Source: an uncultured Rhizobium sp. (lineage in GTDB: Bacteria; Pseudomonadota; Alphaproteobacteria; Rhizobiales; Rhizobiaceae). Taken from it: a DNA stretch of 64,000 bases. Location of the stretch: assembly GCA_945952045.1 (NCBI GenBank), contig CAMFHE010000018.1, forward strand, positions 37,034 through 101,033, written 5' to 3'. The position numbers and the translations under genes were made by a program. Positions 25,012 through 34,635 of this stretch are shown here, piece by piece; the stretch's first letter is position 1, and each line of letters begins with the position of its first letter. The notes under the pieces are model-generated. The model had not been told where the DNA came from. It did no database searches and saw only the letters and a program-made list of their open reading frames with translations.

Positions 25012-25649
25012 TGAATTATGAATTGAAGCGTATTTCGGGAAAATCGATCCTGTTCGTCATGGCGGTGAAAGCCGAATATGGCGCCTTCCTGGAAACGCGG
25101 TTCTCGCCGCTCTTCACCGGCGTCGGCCCGGTCGAGGCCGCCATCGCCCTGACGCGCGAACTGGCGCGGCTGCAGGCGGCGGACGACCTGCCCGATCTCG
25201 TCGTGTCGCTCGGCTCGGCCGGCGCGCCGGCGCTGGAGCACACCGAAGTCTACCAGGCCTCCAGCGTCTCCTATCGCGACATGGATGCCACCGCGCTCGG
25301 TTTCGAAAAGGGCTGCACGCCGCTTCTCGACCTGCCGGCGGTTCTCGAATTGCCGCTGCGCATTCCGGGCGTCCCGGAAGCGCGTCTTTCCACCGGCGCC
25401 AACGTGGTCTCCGGCCGCGCCTACGAGATGATCGATGCCGACATGGTCGACATGGAAACCTATGCCGTGCTGCGCGCCTGCCAAATCTACGGCTTGCCGT
25501 TGATCGGCCTGCGCGGCATTTCCGATGGCAAGGCGGAGCTCAGCCATATCGGCGACTGGACGGAATATCTGCATGTCGTCGACCGCAAGCTGGCTTATGC
25601 TGTCGACAGCCTGTTCGAGGCACTGGAAGACGGGATCTTCTGGTTCTGA
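25008..25649 (+). CDS. mtnN: 5'-methylthioadenosine/S-adenosylhomocysteine nucleosidase
   Basis: A 213-residue nucleosidase that clears MTA and SAH. The N-terminal catalytic-type glutamate is in VMAVKAEYGAFLE, the substrate motif VDMETYAVLRAC is near residue 150 and the catalytic aspartate sits in GLRGISDGKAEL near residue 170. It is slightly shorter than the E. coli enzyme. ATGA overlap with the thioesterase gene indicates a shared transcript. Confidence 0.88.
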   Translation: MMNYELKRISGKSILFVMAVKAEYGAFLETRFSPLFTGVGPVEAAIALTRELARLQAADDLPDLVVSLGSAGAPALEHTEVYQASSVSYRDMDATALGFEKGCTPLLDLPAVLELPLRIPGVPEARLSTGANVVSGRAYEMIDADMVDMETYAVLRACQIYGLPLIGLRGISDGKAELSHIGDWTEYLHVVDRKLAYAVDSLFEALEDGIFWF

Positions 25650-25719
25650 GGGACAACAGGGACAATATAAAGCCCGGCGGCAGATTGCATGTCGCAGCGG
25701 ATTTCTTTAAAGGCTCGCC

Positions 25720-27282
25720 ATGACCCAGACAGCTCCCTCCGACACCGTTCTCATCGTCGATTTCGGCAGCCAGGTGACGCAGCTCATCGCGCGGCGCGTC
25801 CGCGAAACCGGCGTTTATTGCGAAATCGTCCCCTTCCAATCCGCCGAAGAAGGCTTTGCCCGGCTGAAGCCGCGCGCCGTGATCCTCTCCGGCAGCCCCG
25901 CCTCGACCGTCGATGAGGGCTCGCCGCGCGCGCCGCAGGTGATCTTCGACAGCGGCGTGCCGGTCTTCGGCATCTGCTATGGCCAGCAGACCATGTGCGT
26001 CCAGCTCGGCGGCAAGGTCGAGAGCGGCCATCACCGCGAATTCGGCCGCGCCTTCCTCGACGTCGAGAAGGAATGCGCCCTGTTCGACGGCATCTGGCCG
26101 CTGGGTTCGCGCCATCAGGTGTGGATGAGCCATGGCGACCGCGTCACCGCCTTGCCGGAAGGTTTCGAGGTCGTCGCCACCTCGCCGAACGCGCCTTATG
26201 CCTTCATCGCCAACGAGGCGAAGAAATATTACGCCGTGCAGTTCCACCCGGAAGTGGTGCATACGCCCGATGGCGCCAAGCTGATCGCCAATTTCGTCCA
26301 CAACATCGCCGGCCTCAAGGGCGACTGGACCATGTCGGCCTATCGCGCCCGCGCCGTCGAGGCGATCCGCAAGCAGGTGGGCAACAAGCGTGTGATCTGC
26401 GCGCTCTCGGGCGGCGTCGACTCGTCGGTCGCCGCGCTGCTCATCCATGAGGCGGTCGGCGAGCAGCTGACCTGCATCCTCGTCGACCACGGCCTGATGC
26501 GCAAGAACGAGGCGGCCGATGTCGTCGCCATGTTCCGCGAGCATTACAACCTGCACCTCCTGCATATCGATGCCTCAGACCGCTTCATTTCGGCGCTGGA
26601 AGGTGAGAGCGATCCGGAGGTCAAGCGCAAGACCATCGGCCGCCTGTTCATCGAGGTGTTCGAGGAAGAGGCCAAGAAGCTCGGCGGCGCCGAATTCCTG
26701 GCCCAGGGCACGCTCTACCCGGATGTCATCGAAAGCGTCTCCTTCACCGGCGGCCCTTCGGTCACCATCAAGAGCCACCACAATGTCGGCGGCCTGCCGG
26801 ATCGCATGAACATGCAGCTGGTCGAGCCGCTGCGCGAACTGTTCAAGGACGAGGTCCGCGTGCTTGGCCGCGAACTCGGCCTGCCGGATTCGTTCATCGG
26901 CCGCCATCCGTTCCCCGGCCCGGGCCTTGCTATCCGCTGCCCCGGCGGCATCAGCCGCGAAAAGCTGGAGATCCTGCGCGAGGCGGATGCGATCTATCTC
27001 GACGAAATCCGTAAAGCGGGCCTCTACGACGCCATCTGGCAGGCTTTCGCCGTGCTGCTGCCGGTCCAGACCGTCGGCGTCATGGGCGACGGCCGCACCT
27101 ATGAATTCGTCTGCGCGCTGCGCGCTGTCACCTCGGTCGACGGCATGACCGCGGATTTCTACCACTACGACATGGAATTCCTCGGCCGCGCCGCCACCCG
27201 CATCATCAACGAAGTCCGCGGCATCAACCGCGTCGTCTACGACGTGACGTCGAAGCCGCCGGGCACGATCGAGTGGGAATGA
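25720..27282 (+). CDS. guaA: GMP synthase (glutamine-hydrolysing)
   Basis: A 520-residue enzyme converting XMP to GMP. The N-terminal glutamine amidotransferase has its nucleophile in GICYGQQTM (Cys near 87) and the His-Glu pair in QFHPEVVHT; the synthetase half has the PP-loop [13 protein letters not shown] near 228, and the C-terminal dimerisation part ends [11 protein letters not shown]. Length is normal. A strong terminator follows. Confidence 0.98.
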   Translation: MTQTAPSDTVLIVDFGSQVTQLIARRVRETGVYCEIVPFQSAEEGFARLKPRAVILSGSPASTVDEGSPRAPQVIFDSGVPVFGICYGQQTMCVQLGGKVESGHHREFGRAFLDVEKECALFDGIWPLGSRHQVWMSHGDRVTALPEGFEVVATSPNAPYAFIANEAKKYYAVQFHPEVVHTPDGAKLIANFVHNIAGLKGDWTMSAYRARAVEAIRKQVGNKRVICALSGGVDSSVAALLIHEAVGEQLTCILVDHGLMRKNEAADVVAMFREHYNLHLLHIDASDRFISALEGESDPEVKRKTIGRLFIEVFEEEAKKLGGAEFLAQGTLYPDVIESVSFTGGPSVTIKSHHNVGGLPDRMNMQLVEPLRELFKDEVRVLGRELGLPDSFIGRHPFPGPGLAIRCPGGISREKLEILREADAIYLDEIRKAGLYDAIWQAFAVLLPVQTVGVMGDGRTYEFVCALRAVTSVDGMTADFYHYDMEFLGRAATRIINEVRGINRVVYDVTSKPPGTIEWE

Positions 27283-27308
27283 TGCCGTCAGGGCATTGCT
27301 GATAGAGA

Positions 27309-27337
27309 GGGCGCCGGCATCGACCGGCGCCCTTTTT
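27309..27337 (+). terminator. intrinsic terminator of guaA
   Basis: GGGCGCCGG (27309-27317) pairs with CCGGCGCCC (27324-27332) around CATCGA, followed by TTTTT. It lies between the convergent guaA and aldo/keto reductase stops. Confidence 0.9.
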
Positions 27338-27341
27338 CGTT

Positions 27342-28292
27342 TCAGGCGCCGGCCTTGTCGAGCAGGGCGATCTGGTCAGAGCTCAGCGACAGGTTGGCGG
27401 ATTTGATCAGGCTTTCGAGCTGGGAAAGGCTGGTGGCGGAGGCGATGGGGGCGGTCACGGCTGGTTTGGCCATCAGCCAGGCGAGCGCGATCTCGGCCGG
27501 CTTTGCGCCGGTTTCTGCGGAGACGGTATCGAGGGCTGCGAGGATGCGTTGGCCCTTGTCGTCGAGATATTTGCCGGCGTCCTCGCCGCGCGCCTTGCCC
27601 TGCGTATCGGCAACCGTGCGATACTTGCCGGTCAGGAAGCCGGAGGCGAGGCTGAAATAGGTGATGACGCCGATCTCCTGGCTTTGGCACAGATCGGCGA
27701 GCGGGCCTTCAAAGCCGCCGCGGTCGTAGAGATTATATTCCGGCTGCAGCACGTCGTAACGCTGCACGCCGTTTGCCGCCGCCGCATCGAGCGAGGCCTG
27801 GAGCTGGGCGGCGTCGAGATTGGAGCCGCCGATGGCGCGCACCTTGCCCTGTTCCTTGAGTTTCGTGTGGGCGGCCAGTGTTTCCTCGTAGGGCACCGAG
27901 GCGTCCGGCCAGTGCGAGAGATAGAGGTCGATGTAATCCGTCTGCAGACGCTTCAGAGAATCCTCGACGGCCTGCATGATCCATTTCTGCGACAGGCCCT
28001 TGCGGCCCTCGCCGAGATCGGAGCCGACCTTGGTGACGATGATTGCCTCGTCACGCACGACCGCCCCGGATTTCAGCCACTTGCCGATGATCGTCTCGGA
28101 TTCGCCGCCGGAATTGCCGGGCGCCCAGGAGGAATAGACGTCTGCCGTATCGACCGTGTTGAAGCCGGCCTCGAAGAAGCGCGACAACAGGGAAAACGAG
28201 GTGTTTTCGTCGGCCGTCCAGCCGAACACATTGCCGCCGAACACCAGCGGCGCAATTTTCAGGCCGGTCCGGCCGAGTGGTCGCAATTCCAT
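27342..28292 (-). CDS. aldo/keto reductase
   Basis: A 316-residue NADPH-dependent TIM-barrel oxidoreductase. The tetrad residues are visible: Asp and Tyr in TVDTADVYSSW near residue 50, Lys in AIIVTKVGSD and His in YLSHWPD near 128. Substrates of this subgroup are various aldehydes and ketones and cannot be assigned. The ATG at 28292 is preferred because AAGGAG lies eight bases upstream; a GTG at 28301 would place the start right on that site. It is divergent from the Gfo/Idh/MocA gene. Confidence 0.9.
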   Translation of the reverse strand: MELRPLGRTGLKIAPLVFGGNVFGWTADENTSFSLLSRFFEAGFNTVDTADVYSSWAPGNSGGESETIIGKWLKSGAVVRDEAIIVTKVGSDLGEGRKGLSQKWIMQAVEDSLKRLQTDYIDLYLSHWPDASVPYEETLAAHTKLKEQGKVRAIGGSNLDAAQLQASLDAAAANGVQRYDVLQPEYNLYDRGGFEGPLADLCQSQEIGVITYFSLASGFLTGKYRTVADTQGKARGEDAGKYLDDKGQRILAALDTVSAETGAKPAEIALAWLMAKPAVTAPIASATSLSQLESLIKSANLSLSSDQIALLDKAGA

Positions 28293-28477
28293 TCCGTTCA
28301 CTCCTTAGCTTTACATCGGCGCGGGAAAGCGCCGGTCGTCGAGCGGGAAGCTAGCGCTCCGGCAGGCAGCTTTCCAGTCGCATTCGCGTGAAGCGGGTGC
28401 GAAAGCGGCCGCGTGGATTGCATCGTCGTCGCCGGCTTAATAAGGTGCCGCCAGCCAAAAAGCTTCTGGAGGAAAAG

Positions 28478-29464
28478 ATGCTGCGTTTCGGAATTCTGTC
28501 CACCGCCAAGATCGGTGTCGAGCTGGTCGTGCCCGCCATCCAGGATGCGGAAAACTGCGTCGTCACCGCCATCGCCAGCCGCGATCTGACCAGGGCGCGC
28601 GCCATGGCCGACCGCTTTTCCGTGCCGCATGCTTTCGGCTCCTATGAGGAGATGCTGGCGTCGGATGCAATCGACGCGGTCTATATCCCGCTGCCGACCT
28701 CGCAGCATGTCGAATGGGCGATCAAGGCAGCTGATGCCGGCAAGCATGTACTGGTGGAAAAGCCCCTGGCGCTGAAGGCCGATGAGATCGACGCCGTCAT
28801 CGCCGCCCGCGACCGCAACAAGGTGGTCGTCACCGAAGCCTTCATGGTCACCTATGCCCCGGTGTGGCGCAAGGTGCGCTCGCTGCTGCAGGAGGGCGCG
28901 ATCGGCAAGCTGCGCCATGTGCAGGGCGCGTTTACCTATTTCAACCGCGATCCCGGCAATATGCGCAATATCCCGGCGCTTGGCGGCGGTGGCCTGCCGG
29001 ATATCGGCGTCTACCCGACGATCACCACCCGCTTTGCGACCGGCGAAGAGCCGAAGCGCGTGCAGGCGGTCACCGAGCGCGATCCGGAATTCGGCACCGA
29101 CATCTACTCGAGCGTCAAGGCCGAATTCGAGAGCTTCGAACTGAGCTTCTACATCTCCACCCAGCTCGCCAATCGCCAGGTGATGGTCTTCCATGGCACG
29201 GAAGGCTTCATCGAGGTGAAGTCCCCCTTCAATGCAGACCGCTACGGCGCGGAAGAAGTCGAGCTCACCAACCGCAACCACGGCGAATCCCGCATCTTCC
29301 GCTTCCCCGACAGCCGGCAGTACAAATGCGAGGCCGAGGCGTTTGCCCGCGCGGCCATGGGTGAAAAGGAAGAGGTCGTGTCGCTGGAAAGCTCGAAGCT
29401 GAACCAGACGTTCATCGACGCCATTTATCGCGCCAGCGAGAAAGACGGCTGGGAAGCGGTCTAA
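28478..29464 (+). CDS. Gfo/Idh/MocA family oxidoreductase
   Basis: A 328-residue NAD(P)-dependent sugar or polyol dehydrogenase-like protein. It has an N-terminal Rossmann fold ([21 protein letters not shown]) and the family mark [15 protein letters not shown] near residue 95. The substrate is unknown. GGAGGAAAAG before the ATG is a strong ribosome site. Its stop codon overlaps the convergent 109-residue membrane protein gene. Confidence 0.9.
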   Translation: MLRFGILSTAKIGVELVVPAIQDAENCVVTAIASRDLTRARAMADRFSVPHAFGSYEEMLASDAIDAVYIPLPTSQHVEWAIKAADAGKHVLVEKPLALKADEIDAVIAARDRNKVVVTEAFMVTYAPVWRKVRSLLQEGAIGKLRHVQGAFTYFNRDPGNMRNIPALGGGGLPDIGVYPTITTRFATGEEPKRVQAVTERDPEFGTDIYSSVKAEFESFELSFYISTQLANRQVMVFHGTEGFIEVKSPFNADRYGAEEVELTNRNHGESRIFRFPDSRQYKCEAEAFARAAMGEKEEVVSLESSKLNQTFIDAIYRASEKDGWEAV

Positions 29465-29790
29465 TCTTTCGGGGTGCGCATATACAGCGCGAAACCGATG
29501 AGCGCGAAACCGAAAGCAGCGAGGGCGGAGAACGCCCGCGCTGCCAGGGGCTGAAGCAGCGGTAGCAGAAGAATCAGCGCCAGCGACATGAGCGTCGACA
29601 AAACGAGGCTGATCGTCAGCAGATGGCGCGCGCGCCGTTGCAGGCCGGAAAGCTGGACGATGGCCAGCGCCACGACAAGGCCAGCCACCCCGCCGATCAG
29701 CATGGTTGTCTGGACCCGATAGGACAGCAGGTGCCAGACGGCGACATCCGCCGCCAGCGCCGCCAGAAACACGCCGAGATAACGCCCCAT
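29461..29790 (-). CDS. small four-helix membrane protein, last gene of the glycosylation operon
   Basis: A 109-residue protein that is almost entirely hydrophobic, with about four membrane segments and a short charged loop GLQRRARH. It has no motif I can assign. Its ATG overlaps the stop of the SMR-like gene (TGATG), so it is translated with it. By position and size it could be the second half of a two-subunit lipid-linked-sugar flippase (ArnE/ArnF-like) or a GtrA-like protein; that is inference. Confidence 0.7.
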   Translation of the reverse strand: MGRYLGVFLAALAADVAVWHLLSYRVQTTMLIGGVAGLVVALAIVQLSGLQRRARHLLTISLVLSTLMSLALILLLPLLQPLAARAFSALAAFGFALIGFALYMRTPKD

Positions 29791-30152
29791 CAGCTGTTGA
29801 TCGCCAGCATGCCGGCGACGATCAGCGCTGCGCCGATCGCGTAGCGCAAGGTGAGTGTCTCGCCGAGAAAGACTTGCGCCAACAATGGCACGAAGCAGAA
29901 AGTCAGCCCCATGAAGGAATAGGCGAGCGTCAGCGGCACGGATTTCAGCACGTAGATCCAGATCAGCGTGCCGATGCCGTAAAGCGCGAGCGCCGCAATC
30001 AGCAGCGGATTGAGGGCGAGCTGCAGCAGGCCGCGAAATCCGAATCCTGGCGCCGAGGCGCTCGTCAGCTTGAACAGCACCTGGCCCGTAGCGATCAGCA
30101 GCGGCGTGCCGAGAAGCCCCATCCAGATGCCGGCCGGAAGTGTGGGAAACAT
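29790..30152 (-). CDS. SMR/EamA-type small membrane transporter, possible lipid-sugar flippase
   Basis: A 120-residue, four-helix protein of the small-multidrug-resistance/EamA fold: GQVLFKLTSASA in helix 1, YGIGTLIWIYVLKSVPLTLAYSFMGLTFCFVPLLAQVFLGETL and a final AALIVAGMLAIN. The pattern vLks.PLs.AY.f..l.f..v.l.....GE is shared with ArnE-like flippase subunits for undecaprenyl-linked aminoarabinose. It lies four bases after the methyltransferase stop and overlaps the next gene, all in one operon. Confidence 0.8.
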   Translation of the reverse strand: MFPTLPAGIWMGLLGTPLLIATGQVLFKLTSASAPGFGFRGLLQLALNPLLIAALALYGIGTLIWIYVLKSVPLTLAYSFMGLTFCFVPLLAQVFLGETLTLRYAIGAALIVAGMLAINS

Positions 30153-30156
30153 CGCT

Positions 30157-30852
30157 CTATTCCCTCTCTTCGCAATAAAAGATGTCGCGGCCGATATCGA
30201 TGCATTCGAACCGTTCCGGCACGGGATGCACGGCCCGCAGGAAGGAATGGGTATAGGGGAAGAAATTGAAATGCGGGTTGAACGTGTAGCGGTATTCGCG
30301 CTCGCGCGGCACGACGATGATCAGCCGCCGCCGCGCGATACGCCTGAGTTCGGCAATCGCCTGACGGTAGTCGAGCAGATGCTCGATGACATGGGTGCAG
30401 ACGACGGTATCGAACTCGCCATCGGCAAACGGCAGTTCCTCGATGCGGGCGGCGACATATTCGATGCCGGGCAGGGCCGCGGCATCCTCGACGACGAAAT
30501 CGACGCCGGTCAGGCGCCGGATGTCAGGATGCGCCGTCTGGATATGCGAAAGCAGCGCACCGGTGCCGCAGCCGACATCGCAGAGACTGTCGCCGATGAC
30601 AGAGGCATTGATGCGCCGGATGGTGGCCGCTGAATTGTCGGTGCCCTGATGCACGCGCGGATGATTGCGGTAGAGGGTTTCGTATTCGGCTGCGGTGAGG
30701 AAGGGCGCGCGCTCGCGAAAACGGGCGAGATGGTTGATGTGATCGCCCCAGGCAAGCCGCGCCATCCAGCGGAAGGCGGCGGAATCGCGCAGGATCGGCG
30801 GCATGACGTCTTCGATGACGAAACGGATGCGGTTGGTGGTTTCCCGGTTCAT
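30157..30852 (-). CDS. class I SAM-dependent methyltransferase
   Basis: A 231-residue soluble methyltransferase. The SAM motif SLCDVGCGTGALLSHIQTAHPDIRRLTGVD is near residue 90, motif II-like FDTVVCTHVIEHLLDYRQAI near 150, and RRLIIVVPREREYRYTFNPHFNFFPY follows. It resembles methyltransferases in envelope polysaccharide clusters. Sitting between the lipid-sugar synthase and the small transporters (13- and 4-base gaps), it may methylate the sugar or the lipid-linked intermediate. Confidence 0.8.
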   Translation of the reverse strand: MNRETTNRIRFVIEDVMPPILRDSAAFRWMARLAWGDHINHLARFRERAPFLTAAEYETLYRNHPRVHQGTDNSAATIRRINASVIGDSLCDVGCGTGALLSHIQTAHPDIRRLTGVDFVVEDAAALPGIEYVAARIEELPFADGEFDTVVCTHVIEHLLDYRQAIAELRRIARRRLIIVVPREREYRYTFNPHFNFFPYTHSFLRAVHPVPERFECIDIGRDIFYCEERE

Positions 30853-30865
30853 GGTCGCTTTCCGT

Positions 30866-31861
30866 TCAGGCCGCTCTGTCCGCCCGGGTAGAGGTGGAGG
30901 CGGTGCGCGCCTCGGGCAGGCGATCCCTGCCGGCGGGCAGGTTGACGTAATGCAGCCGCAAAAGCTCCGCCCGCGCCCGCGCCACGGAATCGAGGATGAC
31001 GCCGGCGGCGAAGAGGATGAAGGCGATCATCATCAGCGCCATGGAGAGAACCCAGGTCGGCATGCGCGGCACGAGACCGGTCTGGAAGAATTCGATCAGC
31101 ACCGGCGTCATGAAGGCAAGGCTTGCCGCCATCACCGCCGTTCCCAGCGCCCCGAAGAAGGCAAAGGGCCGGGTTTCCTTCATCAGCATGGCGAACATCC
31201 AGAGGATTTTTGCGCCGTCGCGGAAGGTGGAGAGTTTCGAATGCGAGCCTTCCGGGCGGCGGCCGTAATCCAGTTCCAGTTCGCTGACCGGCAGTTTCAG
31301 CCGCGAGGCATGCACGGACATTTCCGTCTCGATCTCGAAGCCGGCGGAGATTGCCGGAAAGCTTTTGACGAAGCGGCGCGAGAAGGCGCGGTAGCCGGAA
31401 AAGATATCGGTGAACTCATTGCCGAAAATGCCGCGATAAAGCCGGTTGAACAGCCGGTTGCCAAAGGCATGGCCGTTGCGGCCGGCGTCGGAATGCACGT
31501 TGCGGCGCGTGCCGACCACCATGTCGGCGCCTTCGGTCAACAGAGTGCGGATCAGGTCTTCGGCATCGTCGGGCGAATAGGTGCCGTCGCCATCGGCCAT
31601 CAGGTAGATGTCGGCCTCGATATCGGCGAACATGCGGCGCACGACATTGCCCTTGCCCTGCCGCCGCTCGCGGGTGACGGCGGCACCTGCCAGCATCGCC
31701 TGCAAGGCGGTGCCGTCGGTGGAATTATTGTCGTAGACATGGATGCGCGCCGCAGGCAGGGCCGCGCGAAAACCGCGCACGACGGAGGCGATGGTGCCCG
31801 CCTCGTTATAGCAGGGGATCAGCACCGCGATCTGCGGCGAGCCGGGCTCGGCATCCGTCAT
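30866..31861 (-). CDS. GT2 glycosyltransferase, polyprenyl-phosphate sugar synthase type
   Basis: A 331-residue DPM1/ArnC/GtrB-like enzyme. IAVLIPCYNEAGTIASVVRGF, VYDNNSTDGT and the DxD motif in YLMADGDGTYSPDDAEDL near residue 90 form the GT-A domain; after residue 230 two or more membrane helices follow (FGALGTAVMAASLAFM and VLSMALMMIAFILFAAGVIL). Such enzymes load a sugar from a nucleotide donor onto undecaprenyl phosphate on the cytoplasmic face. It is the first gene of a four-gene minus-strand operon and is divergent from the GT-C-like gene. Confidence 0.88.
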   Translation of the reverse strand: MTDAEPGSPQIAVLIPCYNEAGTIASVVRGFRAALPAARIHVYDNNSTDGTALQAMLAGAAVTRERRQGKGNVVRRMFADIEADIYLMADGDGTYSPDDAEDLIRTLLTEGADMVVGTRRNVHSDAGRNGHAFGNRLFNRLYRGIFGNEFTDIFSGYRAFSRRFVKSFPAISAGFEIETEMSVHASRLKLPVSELELDYGRRPEGSHSKLSTFRDGAKILWMFAMLMKETRPFAFFGALGTAVMAASLAFMTPVLIEFFQTGLVPRMPTWVLSMALMMIAFILFAAGVILDSVARARAELLRLHYVNLPAGRDRLPEARTASTSTRADRAA

Positions 31862-31995
31862 GATGTCCTCGACGCAAAACTATTGCCGGCCGCCCATGCC
31901 GCCAGGCGGTTTTTACTATTTCTTGAGAAGGTTAAGGCATGGTTTCCGGCAGAGCCTCCCATGGCGCAAAAGGGAGGCGGAAAAGGAAGACCGGC

Positions 31996-33849
31996 ATGAC
32001 GAATGCGTGTGCGACGACCGAAGATGCCGGTCCGGCCGTGGCGAAGCCGAATGCCGGTCGCATCGTCTCGTTGCTGTCGCGTCTGCCCGCGGCCATTGTC
32101 GCTTACGGGGTCGTGACGATCCTGGCGCTGGTTGTCCTCAACCTGCCGAATGCCGCCGATTATCTCGGAACCGACAATGACGACGTCATGCGGCTCGTCG
32201 AAGTTCGCGATCTGCTTGGCGGCCAGGGCTGGTTCGATCTCATGCAATATCGCCTCGGCCTCGGCGATGGCACGCTGATGCACTGGTCGCGGCTGATCGA
32301 CCTGCCGCTTGCCAATCTCATCTCCACCTTCGATCTGTTTTTGCCGCATGAGCGGGCGGAAGCGATGGCGGTGACTGTCTGGCCGCTGTTTCTCGCGGTC
32401 CTGCTGCTCGCGGCGATGGGGCTGGCCGGACGACGGATCGGTGGCGTTGCGGTCATGCATGTCAGTCTTGGGCTGACGATGCTGTTTCTGGTGACAGGAA
32501 ACCGGTTCCTGCCCGGCTCGATCGATCATCACAATGTCCAGATGGTGCTGATCGCGGCCATGACCGCCATGCTGGTCGATCCGCGCAAGAGGCCGGCCAG
32601 CTTCGCGCTTGCTGGAATTGCGGCCGGACTTGCCGTCGCCATCGGCGCGGAAACGGTGCTGCATGTGGCGGCGGCGAGCATGATCGTCGCTTTTCTCTGG
32701 GGCTGGCACGGTGCGGCCTTCGCCAAGGCGGCGCGCGCCTATTGCGCTGGTCTGGTGGGCATGGTCTCCGCCGCCTTCTTCGCCACGGTGCCGCCGTCGC
32801 TCTACAGCGCCGTCACCTGCGATAACCTGTCGCTCGGCTTTTATTCGATTATCGCCGCCGGCGGCCTTGGCCTGATCGCCGTGACCTTTCTCCCCGCACG
32901 CTCCGGTTTTTCGGCGCGTCTGGTCGCCCTTGGCGCCGTCGGCGCAGCAGTTGCCGCAACCGCCATCCTGATCGCGCCAAAATGCCTCGGCAATCCGCTG
33001 GCCGATCTCGATCCGATGGTCACGCGCCTGTGGCTTTCCAATGTCACGGAAGCACGCTCGGTCGTTGCCGTTGCCCGGCTCGATCCCTCCGCCTGGGGCG
33101 CGTTTTATGGGGTCGGCGCGGTCGCCTTCGCCATTTCGGTTTTCTTCGCGATGACAGGGCGGCGCAAGGAGACCGCGCTCGTTCTGGCCGCGCTCATCGG
33201 TGTCAGCTGGCTTGTCGCGGCATTGCAGGTGCGGGGCGCGACCTTCGCCAATCTGCTCGGCATCCTGCCCTTCGCGATGCTTTTGATCGACCTGCGCCGC
33301 GTCGTTCATGCCAATCCGCAGCATATGGGCGCGAATTTCCTCTATCTCGCCATGGCGTTCGCCGCTCTGCCTTCGGCCTGGGCGCTGGGCGGGCTGATCG
33401 CCAGCGAGGGCGTCAAGGGCATCGTCGAACGCCTGTCGCCACAGGTGGAGGCGCGCAATGCGCCATCTTGCACCGGGCAAGCGGCCTTCGCGTCTCTGGC
33501 GTCGATCCCGCCGACCACCGTCGTCGCGCCTGTCGATTTCGGCGCGTCGATCCTGCGTTATACCAGCCACCGGGTCGTGACGGCTCCCTATCATCGCAAC
33601 CAGGGCGGCATTCTCACGGAAATCTATATCGGCTTGTCGAAGCCGAAGCAGGCGGAAGCTTTTTTGCGCGGCGCCGGGGCCGGCCTGCTCGCCTTTTGCC
33701 GGAACGAGTGGCAAACGACGAATTTCGCCAAGTTGGAACCGCAAGGGCTTTACGGACAATTGGCGGAAGGAAAGGTGCCCGACTATCTCGAACCGGTTTC
33801 CGGCACGCAGGATGGGCCGTTACAGCTGTTCAGGATACGGCCCGAATAG
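31996..33849 (+). CDS. large multi-pass membrane protein, GT-C-like glycosyltransferase
   Basis: A 617-residue protein with roughly ten or more membrane helices in residues 25-460 and a soluble C-terminal part (about 470-617). The first large loop carries GTDNDDVMRLVEVRDLLGGQGWFD, an acidic DxD-like motif where GT-C enzymes such as ArnT and PglB place their catalytic aspartate, followed by MHWSRLIDLPLA. I infer a periplasmic transferase that uses the lipid-linked sugar made by the divergent operon; the acceptor is unknown. The ATG at 31996 follows GGAAGA. It may instead be a member of an uncharacterised family. Confidence 0.7.
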   Translation: MTNACATTEDAGPAVAKPNAGRIVSLLSRLPAAIVAYGVVTILALVVLNLPNAADYLGTDNDDVMRLVEVRDLLGGQGWFDLMQYRLGLGDGTLMHWSRLIDLPLANLISTFDLFLPHERAEAMAVTVWPLFLAVLLLAAMGLAGRRIGGVAVMHVSLGLTMLFLVTGNRFLPGSIDHHNVQMVLIAAMTAMLVDPRKRPASFALAGIAAGLAVAIGAETVLHVAAASMIVAFLWGWHGAAFAKAARAYCAGLVGMVSAAFFATVPPSLYSAVTCDNLSLGFYSIIAAGGLGLIAVTFLPARSGFSARLVALGAVGAAVAATAILIAPKCLGNPLADLDPMVTRLWLSNVTEARSVVAVARLDPSAWGAFYGVGAVAFAISVFFAMTGRRKETALVLAALIGVSWLVAALQVRGATFANLLGILPFAMLLIDLRRVVHANPQHMGANFLYLAMAFAALPSAWALGGLIASEGVKGIVERLSPQVEARNAPSCTGQAAFASLASIPPTTVVAPVDFGASILRYTSHRVVTAPYHRNQGGILTEIYIGLSKPKQAEAFLRGAGAGLLAFCRNEWQTTNFAKLEPQGLYGQLAEGKVPDYLEPVSGTQDGPLQLFRIRPE

Positions 33850-33851
33850 GC

Positions 33852-34097
33852 TCAGGCGTCCCAGTGCTTTTCGGCAGGGCGGAGGCTGTCGATTGCCAGC
33901 AGGCCGAGAACCATGAGAAGAATGCCAAGGTTGAAGCCGAGGATGGCATAGACCAGCCAACGCACCGCAATCAAACCTGATAGCATGGACGCGCCGCCAT
34001 AGGCGGCAACGATGAGGAGTGCCGCAGCAAGCGCCGCCGTGACCGAGCGCATCAGTCCCGCGGCAAAGCCGATTGCCATGCTCGTCAAAAAGATCAT
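33852..34097 (-). CDS. small membrane protein, unknown
   Basis: An 81-residue protein with two or three hydrophobic helices (MIFLTSMAIGFAAGLM, AALAAALLIVAAYGGASML, WLVYAILGFNLGILLMVLGLLAI) and a short polar tail EKHWDA. AAGGGGG before the ATG at 34097 supports the start. Its stop is two bases from the convergent GT-C-like stop. I do not recognise a family. Confidence 0.6.
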   Translation of the reverse strand: MIFLTSMAIGFAAGLMRSVTAALAAALLIVAAYGGASMLSGLIAVRWLVYAILGFNLGILLMVLGLLAIDSLRPAEKHWDA

Positions 34098-34201
34098 GCT
34101 CAACCCCCTTGCTGCTTGTAGCCGGGGAATATTGCCCCGGCCTTGCTAACAAATGCTTTCGGTAGAGCGCATCTCACCTAACGTTTTAATGCGCGGGAAG
34201 T

Positions 34202-34465
34202 TCACGCAAGCGCGATAATATTCCCGGCCGTGGTTCCGGTGGCGCGAATCCGCGACACGCGCACCGGCAAAAGCGCGCCTGCGGCAAGCCCGGCAAAGGT
34301 GACAACCTCGCCGGACAGCATCTTCACGCTGAGATTGCCGGCCGATCCGACATAGATCGCGCGGCTCGCCTCGGCGAGATCGGCGCCGTCATCGGGCGTG
34401 ACGGCAAAGGCGGTCAGCGCCGGGCCGGAAAGCGAAGGCTGGACATTGGCAAATCGGTCGAGCAT
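34202..34465 (-). CDS. orphan GTA/phage spike-base-like protein
   Basis: An 87-residue protein whose layout matches the gene-transfer-agent head-spike base protein first named from Rhodobacter capsulatus (RCAP_rcc01079 family): a short N-terminus MLDRFANVQPSLSGPA, AVTPDDGADLAEASRAIYVGSAGNLSVKMLSGEVVTFAGL, and RVSRIRATGTTAGNIIAL. The start at 34465 has AAGGA at ideal spacing. No other phage or GTA genes are in the window, so it stands alone. Confidence 0.75.
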   Translation of the reverse strand: MLDRFANVQPSLSGPALTAFAVTPDDGADLAEASRAIYVGSAGNLSVKMLSGEVVTFAGLAAGALLPVRVSRIRATGTTAGNIIALA

Positions 34466-34635
34466 GGCGGTCCTTTCGGGTTGGTGTGTCATCGGCGTCA
34501 TCTTCCCCCGTGTTGGGACCATGAGGACGAGAGGGGATGTTTTTTGGCAGACGCTGCGCGCGAATCCCGTGCAGAATGGAAAAGGCCGGCGCTTTCTTGC
34601 TGCCGCCGCGCCGGCGATCCGCTAGACTTTGCCGC

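Noticed and set aside
31858..33759. 633-codon minus-strand frame across the GT-C-like gene
   Set aside because: The plus-strand product has membrane helices and a sensible start; the minus-strand product is a charged, low-complexity shadow.
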